Below are positions 9,127 through 17,802 of a DNA stretch of 64,000 bases, piece after piece. The stretch lies in NCBI RefSeq assembly GCF_020055635.1, contig NZ_JAIPUT010000005.1:62001-126000 (forward strand), in the 5' to 3' direction. Every line of letters starts with the position of its first letter. Position 1 is the first letter of the stretch. The notes below the pieces were generated by a model, which saw only the letters and a program-made list of their open reading frames with translations, was not told where the DNA came from and searched no databases. Position numbers and translations under genes: made by a program. Origin of the DNA: Marivita sp. (GTDB taxonomy: Bacteria; Pseudomonadota; Alphaproteobacteria; Rhodobacterales; Rhodobacteraceae).

Positions 9127-9885
9127 ATGGAAACCGAAACATACGTGCCCTTTTGCGGCATGCCACCCATGCCGGACGAACTTCTGACCCGGTGGACGCT
9201 TGACCCGCTTCTCCTGTCCGGTCTGGCTTTCGCGTTCGGTGCGATCCTCTGGATGGCAAATGGAACGGCACTCAGGCGCGGCGTCATGGGCTGGGCTTTG
9301 GTGGCCATCCTCTTCGTCTCGCCGCTGTGCGCGCTCTCGATGGCGCTCTTCTCGGCCCGCGTGGGGCAACATTTGCTTCTGACACTGGTTGCAGCACCGC
9401 TCCTGGCCCAGATGTGGCGCAGCCATGTTCCGCCGACATCCATTTCGGCCCTGGTCTTTGCGGCGCTGTTCTGGCTGTGGCACGCGGCTGAGCCCTACGC
9501 CTGGACCCTGCAATCCGACCTTGCCTATTGGGCGATGCACCTGAGCCTGTTGGGCAGCGCCATCAGCCTCTGGGCCGGGCTGCAAGAGCGGCTGGTCAAG
9601 AGGCCGTTCGAATGCACGATCGTGCTCGCCGCCACGGCGGCGCAGATGACCATGCTGTCGGTACTTCTCGTCTTTGCGCCAACGGCCTGGCACGGCTGGC
9701 ACGAAGCCGCGGCCTTGTCCTGGGGATTGTCCGGCATGGCCGATCAGACGCTGGCGGGCGCGATCATGTGGGTGGCCGGTGGCCTGCTCATGTTTGCGGC
9801 TGTGCTGGTGTTGTCCCGGCGCTTTGTTTCCGAGGCGTGGACAGACAATGCGGTCAGCCATCCGGCCTCGCCATCAACGCGTTGA
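9127..9885 (+). CDS. CtaG-type (Caa3_CtaG) cytochrome c oxidase assembly protein
   Basis: The 252-residue membrane protein has about six to seven helices. It resembles the Caa3_CtaG family, whose members support copper loading of caa3-type oxidases, with conserved histidines in FWLWHAAEPY and PTAWHGWHEAA. The start at 9127 has a strong GGAGG 5 nt upstream; longer in-frame readings begin inside the preceding gene and are unlikely. It closes the oxidase operon. This is distinct from the Cox11-type CtaG of mitochondrial-like oxidases. Confidence 0.87.
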   Translation: METETYVPFCGMPPMPDELLTRWTLDPLLLSGLAFAFGAILWMANGTALRRGVMGWALVAILFVSPLCALSMALFSARVGQHLLLTLVAAPLLAQMWRSHVPPTSISALVFAALFWLWHAAEPYAWTLQSDLAYWAMHLSLLGSAISLWAGLQERLVKRPFECTIVLAATAAQMTMLSVLLVFAPTAWHGWHEAAALSWGLSGMADQTLAGAIMWVAGGLLMFAAVLVLSRRFVSEAWTDNAVSHPASPSTR

Positions 9886-9912
9886 CGGCGCGTTCGGCAG
9901 GCACATGATCAA

Positions 9913-9942
9913 ACGCGCGCCGGAGAGGTCTCTCCGGCGCGC
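9913..9942. terminator. Strong GC-rich hairpin between convergent genes
   Basis: Arms CGCGCGCCGGAGAG and CTCTCCGGCGCGCG form an exact inverted repeat with a 2 nt centre (or 13 bp with a 4 nt loop). It lies 27 nt after the oxidase operon stop and 10 nt from the stop of the convergent binding-protein gene. Its position suits a bidirectional terminator, although no long T tract follows on either side. Confidence 0.7.
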
Positions 9943-9952
9943 GGTCTCTGGA

Positions 9953-11521
9953 TCAGGCGAAGGACCAACGCTCCATCCAGCGTTCGCCATCGACGTCATA
10001 GTTCGACGCCATGTCGCCATGCACGATCTCTTCGCTGTTCGCGAAGACGAAATTGGCGAACATCGGCAGGACGGACCCGCCATCCATCGTCACCAGTTCC
10101 TGCATCTCGTAATACATCTGGCGGCGCTTGTCCTCGTCCAGCTCGGCACGGGCAGTGCTGAGCAGTTCGTTGAACCGGGCGTTCGACCAGTTGGTTTCGT
10201 TCCATGCCGCATCGCTGGCATAGGCGGTCGAGAAGATCTGGTCTTCGGTCGGGCGTCCACCCCAATACACCGCGCAGAACGGATGCTTGAGCCATACGTC
10301 GGCCCAGTATCCGTCATTCGGCGTCCGGTTGACCGTCAGGTCGATCCCGGCGTCCTTGGCCGAGTTCTGATAGAGCACCGCCGCGTCGATGGCACCCGGG
10401 AAGGCTGCGTCAGCCGCCGAAAGCGTGACGTTCAGACCGTCGAGACCGGCTTCCTTGAGATGGAACTTCGCCCTGTCGGGGTCATAGGGGATCTGCGGCA
10501 GGTCCGGGTTGTGGAACCGGTAGCTTGGCCCGATGGGGTTGTCGTTCCCGACCGTGCCATGTCCGAACAGAACCTTCTCGATCAGCTCTTCGCGGTTGAT
10601 TGCATGCTTGAGCGCCATCCGCACATTCACGTCGTTGAACGGCGCGGTGTCGGTATGCGCTGCGAAGGTGTAGTATTGCGGTCCGGCGATCGAGTTGATG
10701 TTGATGCCGGGGCGTCTGGCCAGCAGGCCGACGGTCTTCAGGTCGAGCTTGTCGATGGACTGCACGTCGCCCGAGATCAGCGCCGTGGTACGCGCATTGA
10801 GATCGACGATGGACAGCATCTCGACCGCGTCGAAGAAGCCGCGCTCCTGCGTCCAGTCTTCGGTGTGGCGTTCGAAACGGGCAATCACGCCCGGATTGAA
10901 TTCGACCAGCTTGTAAGGGCCGCAGCCGTCGCCGGACCGCCAGTCGGGTTCCCCGTCCTTGGTCGGCATGATGGCAAGGTGATAGTCGGTGAACACGAAC
11001 GGAAAGTCGGCGTTGCCGCTTTCCAGATCGAAGACCACCGTGTCATTGCCTTCGGTGCGAATGTCGGTGATGCCCGCAACGATGGGCGCCGCGGCCGAGG
11101 TCGAATCCTCGCCCCGGTGGTGGTTGATCGACACGACGACATCTTCGAGCGTCAGCGGCTTGCCCGAATGGAACTGCACATCCTGACGGATCTTGAAGCG
11201 CCAGCTCGAGGCGGTGGCGTCGGCTTCCCAGCTTTCGGCCAGCGACGGTTCGAGCGATCCGTCCGTTCCGACACCGGTCAGGAACCCGTGCATGCCGTAG
11301 GACAGCGCGACGGTGAAGCCGTTGATGAACGAGCCCGGATCCAGCGTGTCGTTGGTCTGGCCGTGGCCCTTGGCGACGCGGATCGTGCCGCCGCGGGATT
11401 GCGCGCGGGCGCGCTGCGGGATCAGGCCTGTTGCGGCCAGCCCGGTGAAAGCGGCACCGGTGGCCAGAACGGACCGCCGTGTCAGGCCGGATCGTGGTGT
11501 AATGGGTGTCTTGAATGCCAT
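9953..11521 (-). CDS. ABC transporter substrate-binding protein, peptide/opine family 5
   Basis: This 522-residue periplasmic binding protein has a twin-arginine signal (LTRRSVLATG, cleavage near ARAQS) and the SBP_bac_5 layout, with LDPGSF and a late SGDVQS segment typical of dipeptide/oligopeptide binders. The start at 11521 has GGGAAG 5 nt upstream; a further start at 11542 is less likely. Permease and ATPase genes are absent on both sides, so it is an orphan that must use a transporter encoded elsewhere. The ligand is not predictable. Confidence 0.88.
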   Translation of the reverse strand: MAFKTPITPRSGLTRRSVLATGAAFTGLAATGLIPQRARAQSRGGTIRVAKGHGQTNDTLDPGSFINGFTVALSYGMHGFLTGVGTDGSLEPSLAESWEADATASSWRFKIRQDVQFHSGKPLTLEDVVVSINHHRGEDSTSAAAPIVAGITDIRTEGNDTVVFDLESGNADFPFVFTDYHLAIMPTKDGEPDWRSGDGCGPYKLVEFNPGVIARFERHTEDWTQERGFFDAVEMLSIVDLNARTTALISGDVQSIDKLDLKTVGLLARRPGININSIAGPQYYTFAAHTDTAPFNDVNVRMALKHAINREELIEKVLFGHGTVGNDNPIGPSYRFHNPDLPQIPYDPDRAKFHLKEAGLDGLNVTLSAADAAFPGAIDAAVLYQNSAKDAGIDLTVNRTPNDGYWADVWLKHPFCAVYWGGRPTEDQIFSTAYASDAAWNETNWSNARFNELLSTARAELDEDKRRQMYYEMQELVTMDGGSVLPMFANFVFANSEEIVHGDMASNYDVDGERWMERWSFA

Positions 11522-11749
11522 GTTGGCTTCCCTTCCTGTCAATTTGTGGTCTTGTTTTCAGGTCGCGGTCGCGTGCGGACCATGTGACGCGCAAACCATA
11601 GACTGTCCTTGGCCGGTTGGGAAACATACCTTTGATAAACTTTCGTGAAGATCCGCGCGGCGGTCCACTGAATCCGGTCGCAAATTCCGGAAAAGCGCGT
11701 CGGCAGAAAGGATTTCCGCGCGCATCGGACCGTCTTGTTGTTCCGCGTG

Positions 11750-12985
11750 TTACGCTGCGTTCGGTTTGGCGAAATCCGGCGATTGCACCACGCCCGCATC
11801 GAACAGCCGGGCAATCTCGGTTCCCGTGCAGCCTGCGATCTCGGACAGGATTTCCTCGGTATGCTGGCCGAGGGTCGGCGCGGGCCGTGCCATGCCACGG
11901 TCAAACGCGCTGAACGCCGCAGGATGCGACGGCACCGGGAAACGCCCGATGCCGGGCTGCATGACCTGCGAAAACATCGGGTTGTCGTCGCCAAGGTCCG
12001 GGTCCTCTGCGACGGCCTCGCGCGTCGTGCGAAATTCGGACCAGGTCAGCCCGGCCTCGTTGAAGGCCCGCTCGAAATCGGCCACGCGGCGCAGGGCGAA
12101 CCAGGGCGTCAGGATCGCCGTGATCTGGTCGCGGAACCGCCAGCGGTTGCCTTCGACCGACAGGGGCACGCCAAGCCGCTGTTCAAGCGACGCCATCGCC
12201 TCGGTCATGCCGGTTGCCTTGCAGATGCCGCGCCATTGCCTGTCAGTCAGGCCGATCACCATGACGCGGCGTCCGTCGGCGCAGACGAAATCCTGACCAT
12301 AGGCCCCATAAAGCGCGTTGCCCGCCTTTTCGCGGTCCCGATCGTTCAGGGACACGTCGCCGATCATCCCCAGGTGACCCAGCGTGGCTGCCGCGACATC
12401 CTTGAGGGCCAGCTCGACCTCTTGCCCGCCATGACCACGCAGGCGGTGCCGTTCTGCGGCAAGCAGGGCGGAAACACACATGTTGCCCGCGATCAGGTCC
12501 CAGGCGGGCAGGGCGTGGGCCACCGGGTCGTCGCTGCCGACGGGGCCGGTCATATGGGGAATGCCAAGCGCCGGGTTCACGGTGTAATCCACCTGGGGCC
12601 GCCCGTGCCGGTCGCCGGTCAGCGTGACCATGATCAGGTCGTCGCGATGCTTGCAAAGCGTCTCGTGATCCATCCAGCCGCGCACCCGGAGGTTGGTCAG
12701 GAACAGCCCTGCATCCTTTCCCGGCGCGGTGATGATCCGGGTGATCAATTCTCGCCCCTCGGGGGATTTCATGTCGACGGCGATCGATTTCTTGCCCTTG
12801 TTCATGCCCGCCCAGAACAGGCTCTGGCCGTTCGGTGCCAGCGGCCAGCGACCCGCGTCCAGACCGCCCCCCAGACGATCGAAGCGGATCACCTCCGCCC
12901 CCATCTGCGCCAGCGTCATCCCGGCCAGAGGCACCGCGACGAAGGCTGAACCCTCGACGACCCGCATCCCGGCGAGCACGCTCAT
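11750..12985 (-). CDS. CaiB/BaiF (family III) CoA-transferase, 2-methylfumaryl-CoA isomerase (Mct)-like
   Basis: The 411-residue protein is a family III CoA-transferase. The N-terminal part (GMRVVEGSAFVAVPLAGMTLAQMG and GAEVIRFDRLGGG) and the catalytic aspartate in LPAWDLIAG resemble Mct, which moves CoA between C1 and C4 of mesaconate within one molecule. The ATG at 12985 overlaps the stop of the upstream MaoC-type hydratase gene by 2 nt, and this pairing matches Mct and Meh of the 3-hydroxypropionate bicycle and related C5 acid routes. The family is certain; the specific reaction is inferred from the pair. Confidence 0.75.
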   Translation of the reverse strand: MSVLAGMRVVEGSAFVAVPLAGMTLAQMGAEVIRFDRLGGGLDAGRWPLAPNGQSLFWAGMNKGKKSIAVDMKSPEGRELITRIITAPGKDAGLFLTNLRVRGWMDHETLCKHRDDLIMVTLTGDRHGRPQVDYTVNPALGIPHMTGPVGSDDPVAHALPAWDLIAGNMCVSALLAAERHRLRGHGGQEVELALKDVAAATLGHLGMIGDVSLNDRDREKAGNALYGAYGQDFVCADGRRVMVIGLTDRQWRGICKATGMTEAMASLEQRLGVPLSVEGNRWRFRDQITAILTPWFALRRVADFERAFNEAGLTWSEFRTTREAVAEDPDLGDDNPMFSQVMQPGIGRFPVPSHPAAFSAFDRGMARPAPTLGQHTEEILSEIAGCTGTEIARLFDAGVVQSPDFAKPNAA

Positions 12986-13818
12986 TGCGCGTCCGCCCAG
13001 ATCGCCGTGGCCTGCATGCACTGGTGGCCGTCCTGACCCGTCCAGAGGCTGAGCACGGCATCCTCGGCTTTCATCGCGATGTCGCAGGGCGTCCCCGCGA
13101 ACATCGGATGCACACCGCGGAAATCGAAATACTTGGGCGTCGTGCCCCGCGCCCGAATGGCTGCGCGCATCAGCAGCGTGGCCTGCAACGGGCCATGCAC
13201 CACGAGGCCGGGATATTTCTCGACCTCCTTGGTGTAGGGCAGGTCATAATGGATGCGATGGGCGTTGAACGTGATGGCCGAGTACCGGAACAGCAGCGAC
13301 TCGGCGGTTTGGACCTGTTCGATCGGATCGCTTGGCAGCGGTTTCTTCTTCGGTGGCGTGAAGGTCTCGGGAATCTCGAGATAGACGATGTCCTGCCGTT
13401 CCTCGATGCCCAGACCGGAGGGTCCGTAGATCGCATGATCGACCGTCACGAACACCATCGGCCCGGCGGCGCCCTGCTTTTCGGTCACGGACCGGATCGA
13501 CGACCGCCGCTTGAGGGCATCGCCCACGCGCAGGGTGGGGCCGTAGAACTTGAGCGCACCGCCCGCCCACATGCGACGATCAAGCCGGACCGGCGGCAAG
13601 AGGTCGGTTTCACGCGGGTGCCCATCCTTGCCCAGATTTTCATTCGGTGTCGAAATGGGAAAGGCGCACCAGTGCCAAAGCGGTGGAAGAGGATCGCCAT
13701 GAACCGGAGCCTTGCCCGATCCGACAGTGGCCTGAATTTGCCGCGCCAGTTCGGGAGTGACGCAGCCCGCGTCGGTTGTCACCCGGCCCGTCCACGCATC
13801 AAGGTTCAACATGTCCAT
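12982..13818 (-). CDS. MaoC/FAS1-like dehydratase, mesaconyl-C4-CoA hydratase (Meh/Ich)-like
   Basis: This 278-residue protein looks like a fused double hotdog dehydratase. The C-terminal half has the hydratase-2-like motif FNAHRIHYDLPYT followed by YPGLVVHGPLQATLL, carrying the catalytic Asp/His region. The N-terminal hotdog includes PLPPLWHWCAF. Homologues hydrate mesaconyl-C4-CoA to citramalyl-CoA or act in itaconate breakdown. The start at 13818 has GGGAG 8 nt upstream. It is the first gene of the pair, with the CoA-transferase coupled downstream, and is divergent from the Mla operon. Confidence 0.75.
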   Translation of the reverse strand: MDMLNLDAWTGRVTTDAGCVTPELARQIQATVGSGKAPVHGDPLPPLWHWCAFPISTPNENLGKDGHPRETDLLPPVRLDRRMWAGGALKFYGPTLRVGDALKRRSSIRSVTEKQGAAGPMVFVTVDHAIYGPSGLGIEERQDIVYLEIPETFTPPKKKPLPSDPIEQVQTAESLLFRYSAITFNAHRIHYDLPYTKEVEKYPGLVVHGPLQATLLMRAAIRARGTTPKYFDFRGVHPMFAGTPCDIAMKAEDAVLSLWTGQDGHQCMQATAIWADAQ

Positions 13819-13896
13819 GATCTTCTCTCCCCCACGGCTTCGCACTGGATAACGCGAAGATCGAAAAAAATCAAATGATTTTAGGCACTTATGGGA

Positions 13897-13908
13897 ATAC
13901 CACGGTAT
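13897..13908. promoter_or_regulatory. Short inverted repeat in the divergent promoter region
   Basis: ATACC-AC-GGTAT lies 79 nt upstream of the hydratase start in the AT-richer part of the gap 13819-14079, which separates it from the Mla operon. The spacing from the minus-strand start fits an operator or promoter-proximal element. No regulator gene is near, so the assignment is only a suggestion. Confidence 0.35.
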
Positions 13909-14079
13909 ACCGGGAACAGTCTTTCGCAGGTGCGGCGTTTGAGAGGCAAGGATTATTCCGCAGTTTCTGCAGGTGCAGTATCGTGCAAAAAATCGCATCT
14001 GGACCGCGCCGGAGACCCGGATCGGGGGCTTTCGGCGTGGCATTAGACCGCTTCCGCGCACAGGCATGGCAGGGTAGCA

Positions 14080-15267
14080 ATGCATATGGACTCGCATGAC
14101 CCCACCGATGACACCCCGCGTGCGCCTGATGGCCACGCCGAGACGAATGGTGACACCGGCTTCTCGGTTCATCATGATCCAGCATCGGGCGCATTGCAGT
14201 TGTCCGGACCCTTCACGATCTCTGCGGTGACCCGGGCAAAAGCCGCGTTCGACGACGTGACCGCCGAGGCGCTCGAGAATGTCGATCTGTCGAAGCTGAC
14301 GCATCTGGACACCGCCGGGGCCTGGGCGCTGGTGACGCTGAGAACGCGCATCGGGCAGGCGGGCCGCGACCTGAAGATCACCGGGGCGAGCGACAAGATG
14401 GCCAGCTTGCTGGAAAGTGTCACCCGGGCGATGCCCGAACCCACATCGCCCAAGGATCAGCGGTTTTCTCTGTCCGTCTGGCTGGACGGGTTCGGCCGGA
14501 AGGTCTTCGCCGGTGTTCTGTTCCTGCGGGCGTTGACCGCGTACCTGGGCATGTTTCTCCACCGCCTGTTCCGGGCATTGCGCCACCCAAGCGAATTTCG
14601 CTTCACCGCGTTCGTGCATCACTGCGAAGAGGTTGGCTTGCGCGCCGTGCCCATCGTGGCGTTGATGGCATTCCTGATCGGTGTCGTTCTGGCCTTTCAG
14701 GGGTCCACCCAGCTGCGCCAGTTCGGGGCCGAGGTGTTCGTGGTCGACCTGATCGCGATCTCGATCCTGCGCGAACTGGGCATCCTGCTGACCTCGATCA
14801 TCGTGGCCGGTCGCACGGCGTCGGCCTTCACCGCCGCCATCGGGTCGATGAAGATGCGCGAAGAGATCGACGCGATGCGCACCCTGGGGCTCGATCCGGC
14901 GATGACGCTGTTTGTGCCGCGCATCCTTGCGCTGCTGGTCATGCTGCCGATCCTCGGGCTGATCGCCAACCTGGCGGGGTTGTTCGGTGGCGGGCTGATG
15001 GCGTGGATCGACCTCGGGATCTCGCCGGCGATGTTCCAGACGCGCCTGGTCGAAGGCACCTCGGTCGAACATGTCTTTGTCGGACTGATCAAGGCCCCGG
15101 TCTTTGCGCTCATCATCGGGGTGGTCGGATGCCATGCCGGGATGCAGGTGCAAAGCAACGCGGAATCGCTTGGGCGGATGACGTCGAACGCGGTTGTGAC
15201 GGCGATCTTTGCGGTGATCGTCGCGGATGCCGTGTTCTCGATCTTCTTCGCGCGGATCGGCATATGA
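14080..15267 (+). CDS. mlaE: MlaE-type ABC permease with N-terminal STAS domain
   Basis: The 395-residue protein joins a STAS domain (about 30-115, with LDTAGAWALVTL, like MlaB) to an MlaE permease domain (about 130-395, with five to six helices and the conserved stretch LRELGILLTSIIVAGRTASA followed by GSMKMREEIDAM). It is the inner-membrane part of a phospholipid transporter that keeps outer-membrane asymmetry. Start ATG 14080 has AGGG 5 nt upstream. It leads a four-gene operon coupled by overlaps. STAS-permease fusions are common in alphaproteobacteria. Confidence 0.9.
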   Translation: MHMDSHDPTDDTPRAPDGHAETNGDTGFSVHHDPASGALQLSGPFTISAVTRAKAAFDDVTAEALENVDLSKLTHLDTAGAWALVTLRTRIGQAGRDLKITGASDKMASLLESVTRAMPEPTSPKDQRFSLSVWLDGFGRKVFAGVLFLRALTAYLGMFLHRLFRALRHPSEFRFTAFVHHCEEVGLRAVPIVALMAFLIGVVLAFQGSTQLRQFGAEVFVVDLIAISILRELGILLTSIIVAGRTASAFTAAIGSMKMREEIDAMRTLGLDPAMTLFVPRILALLVMLPILGLIANLAGLFGGGLMAWIDLGISPAMFQTRLVEGTSVEHVFVGLIKAPVFALIIGVVGCHAGMQVQSNAESLGRMTSNAVVTAIFAVIVADAVFSIFFARIGI

Positions 15268-16061
15268 CCGAGCGCGAGATCGTCATCCGGTTGCGTGGCA
15301 TTCGCAACCAGTTCGGCACGCAGGTCGTGCACGAAGACCTGGATCTCGATGTCCATCGCGGCGAAATCCTTGGCGTGGTCGGCGGGTCGGGCACCGGCAA
15401 ATCGGTTCTCCTGCGCACGATCACCGGGTTGCAGAGACCGACGGCAGGCAGCGTCGAGGTGCTGGGAACCGATGTGCTGAATGCGGATGACGACACGCGG
15501 CAGGCATTGGAGACCCGCTGGGGGGTGATGTTTCAGGATGGCGCGCTGTTCTCGTCGCTGACAGTGCGCGAAAACGTCGAAACGCCGATGCGCGCCATCG
15601 ACGGACTGGACCCGGCGATCCGAAACGCGCTGGCCGACCTGAAGATCTCGATGGTCGGATTGCAATACTCGGCCGGCGACAAGTACCCCTCCGAACTGTC
15701 GGGCGGGATGCGCAAGCGGGCCGGGCTGGCGCGGGCGCTGGCGCTTGACCCCGATATCGTCTTTCTGGACGAACCGACCGCCGGGCTGGATCCGATCGGC
15801 GCGTCTGCGTTCGATCAGTTGATCCGGGGCCTGAGCCATTCGCTCGGGCTGACGGTGTTTCTGGTGACGCATGATCTCGACACGCTGCACGCGACCTGTG
15901 ACCGCATCGCGGTGCTGGCAGAGCGAAAGGTACTGGTGACTGGCACCATGACGGATATGCTGGACGTCGATCATCCCTGGGTGCACGAGTATTTCCACGG
16001 GCCCCGCGCCCGTGCCGCGGCGTCCGAAGGTCCGGCCAGAAGCGGCCAGAAAGGCGACTGA
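15264..16061 (+). CDS. mlaF: Mla-type ABC transporter ATP-binding protein
   Basis: The 265-residue ATPase has Walker A GGSGTGKS (about 40-47), signature LSGGMRKR, Walker B DIVFLDEPTAGLDP and the H-loop in LVTHDLDT. The MRKR form of the signature motif is typical of MlaF. The ATG at 15264 overlaps the permease stop (ATGA); longer in-frame readings start inside mlaE. It energises lipid transport with the permease and the MlaD protein encoded next. Confidence 0.92.
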   Translation: MTEREIVIRLRGIRNQFGTQVVHEDLDLDVHRGEILGVVGGSGTGKSVLLRTITGLQRPTAGSVEVLGTDVLNADDDTRQALETRWGVMFQDGALFSSLTVRENVETPMRAIDGLDPAIRNALADLKISMVGLQYSAGDKYPSELSGGMRKRAGLARALALDPDIVFLDEPTAGLDPIGASAFDQLIRGLSHSLGLTVFLVTHDLDTLHATCDRIAVLAERKVLVTGTMTDMLDVDHPWVHEYFHGPRARAAASEGPARSGQKGD

Positions 16062-16062
16062 C

Positions 16063-17802
16063 TTGGAAACCAAGGCGAATTTTGTCCTGATCGGAGCGTT
16101 CACCCTTGCGGGGCTGCTGGGCATCCTGGGGTTCTTTCTCTGGTTCGCGCAGGTCGAGCTGGACCGCCAGTTCGATTATTACGACATCCGGTTTTCCACC
16201 GTCGCGGGGCTTGGCAACGCGTCGGATGTGCGGTTCAGCGGTCTGCCGGTCGGGCGGGTCGTGGATGTGCAGCTGTCGCCTGACCAGGATGGTTCGGTTC
16301 TTGTCCGCGTCGAAGTGGATGCAGCCACCCCGGTGCGCACCGACAGCGTTGCCACCATCGAGGCGCAGGGCGTGACCGGCGTATCCTTTGTCAGCATCAG
16401 TTCAGGTTCGCCTTCTGCCGACCTGCTGGAACCGACGTCCGAAGACCCGGTCCCCGAGATCGAGTCGGGCCGGTCCACCTTGCAGAGCCTTTCGGAAGAC
16501 GCGCCGCAATTGCTTGAGGAAGCGTTGCAACTGGTGGCGGATCTCGGCGAACTTCTGGGCAGCGACAACCGGGAACGGCTGAACCGCATCATCTCGAACG
16601 TGGAGGCGGCCTCGGATGATTTCTCGACAACGCTCGAGGGGTTCTCGTCGGTGACGACGACGGTCAACGACTTCGCGGAACAGATCAACCGGTTCAACGA
16701 AACCCTGAACACCCTGACCGGCGATCTGACCGACGTGCTGCAAACCGCGGACCAGACGCTGGTGTCGATCGGCGAGTTGTCCGAGCAGGGCAAGGGCGTG
16801 CTCGCAAATGGTGACCAGACCTTGACCGCGGCGCAGTCAGCGATCGCTCGGACCGAAACCTTCGTGACGACCGAACTGAGCCAGACGACCGAGGAATTGC
16901 GCGCCACGGCAACAGCCCTTCAGGACGAGATTGCGGCCCTGAGCGCGGAGGCCCGCGCCCTGATGGCGACCCTGAACACGACTGGCGCAACCGCGACCGC
17001 GCGACTGGAAGAGGCACAAGCCACGCTTGATGCAGCCGATGCGCTGATCGCGCGTCTGGACGGAACGGCGGAAATCGTGGGCGATGCGGCCGGCACCTTC
17101 GACACGCTGATGCGCGAGGAAGGCGCACCGCTCCTGGCCGAGACGCGGGCGATGGTGGCCGAGGCGGATCGCGCGGTGGCGTCGGTCGCCGGGATCGCCA
17201 CGACGGACCTTCCGATGATCATCGCCGACATTCGCGAGACCGCCGGCACCTTCCGCACCGTGACAACGGAAGTCGGCGAAAACCTGACCGCGTCGAGCCA
17301 GTCCGCCGAAGAGGTTCTGCAAACCGCGCGGGTCACGCTGGAAGATGCTCGGGTGTCCTTTGCAAACGCAAATGATACGCTGGTGGCGATCAATGACGCG
17401 CTGGAAACCGGCGACCGCGCGCTGAGCGCAGCAGAGCGGGCCTTCACCGGGGCGGATCGCGTCATCAACGAAGACATCACGGGTATTCTCGACGGGCTGG
17501 AACAGTCGCTGGACAGCCTGAACGCAGCGGTGGGGCAGGTATCCGAGGATCTGCCCGGAATTTCCCAGGATCTGCGCGCTGCAGGCCGGTCTGCGTCGGA
17601 AACCTTTGCCGAGCTGCGCCGTTTGACCGACGCGGCCTCGCCGCCGATCCGCGAATTCACCAGCACCGCGCTGCCGCTTTATTCGCGATTGGCACAGGAA
17701 AGCCGCGCGTTGATTGCGAATCTCGACCGTTTGACCGATCAGATACAGAAAGACCCAGCGCGATTCTTCCTTGATCGCGAAACGCCGGAGTTCAGGCGAT
17801 GA
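16063..17802 (+). CDS. mlaD: MlaD/MCE-domain lipid transport protein, long form
   Basis: A TTG start at 16063 gives METKANFVLIGAFTL, the usual opening of this family, and has AAGG 8 nt upstream; reading further upstream would run into mlaF. The 579-residue protein has one N-terminal anchor helix, one MCE domain (about 35-110, with GLPVGRVVDV) and then about 450 residues rich in Ala, Thr and Glu that predict long helices or coiled coil. E. coli MlaD has only 183 residues. The long tail could form a periplasm-spanning helical tube or needle as in larger MCE proteins. Confidence 0.88.
   Translation: METKANFVLIGAFTLAGLLGILGFFLWFAQVELDRQFDYYDIRFSTVAGLGNASDVRFSGLPVGRVVDVQLSPDQDGSVLVRVEVDAATPVRTDSVATIEAQGVTGVSFVSISSGSPSADLLEPTSEDPVPEIESGRSTLQSLSEDAPQLLEEALQLVADLGELLGSDNRERLNRIISNVEAASDDFSTTLEGFSSVTTTVNDFAEQINRFNETLNTLTGDLTDVLQTADQTLVSIGELSEQGKGVLANGDQTLTAAQSAIARTETFVTTELSQTTEELRATATALQDEIAALSAEARALMATLNTTGATATARLEEAQATLDAADALIARLDGTAEIVGDAAGTFDTLMREEGAPLLAETRAMVAEADRAVASVAGIATTDLPMIIADIRETAGTFRTVTTEVGENLTASSQSAEEVLQTARVTLEDARVSFANANDTLVAINDALETGDRALSAAERAFTGADRVINEDITGILDGLEQSLDSLNAAVGQVSEDLPGISQDLRAAGRSASETFAELRRLTDAASPPIREFTSTALPLYSRLAQESRALIANLDRLTDQIQKDPARFFLDRETPEFRR

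Noticed and set aside
9674-11587. A 637-codon open frame opposite the ABC binding protein gene
   Set aside because: It overlaps the end of the CtaG gene and the whole binding-protein gene; no family features and typical shadow composition.
13819-15153. An N-terminal extension of the MaoC-type hydratase gene through the divergent promoter and mlaE
   Set aside because: The family opening MDMLNLDAW with a ribosome site begins at 13818; the extension is antisense to mlaE.
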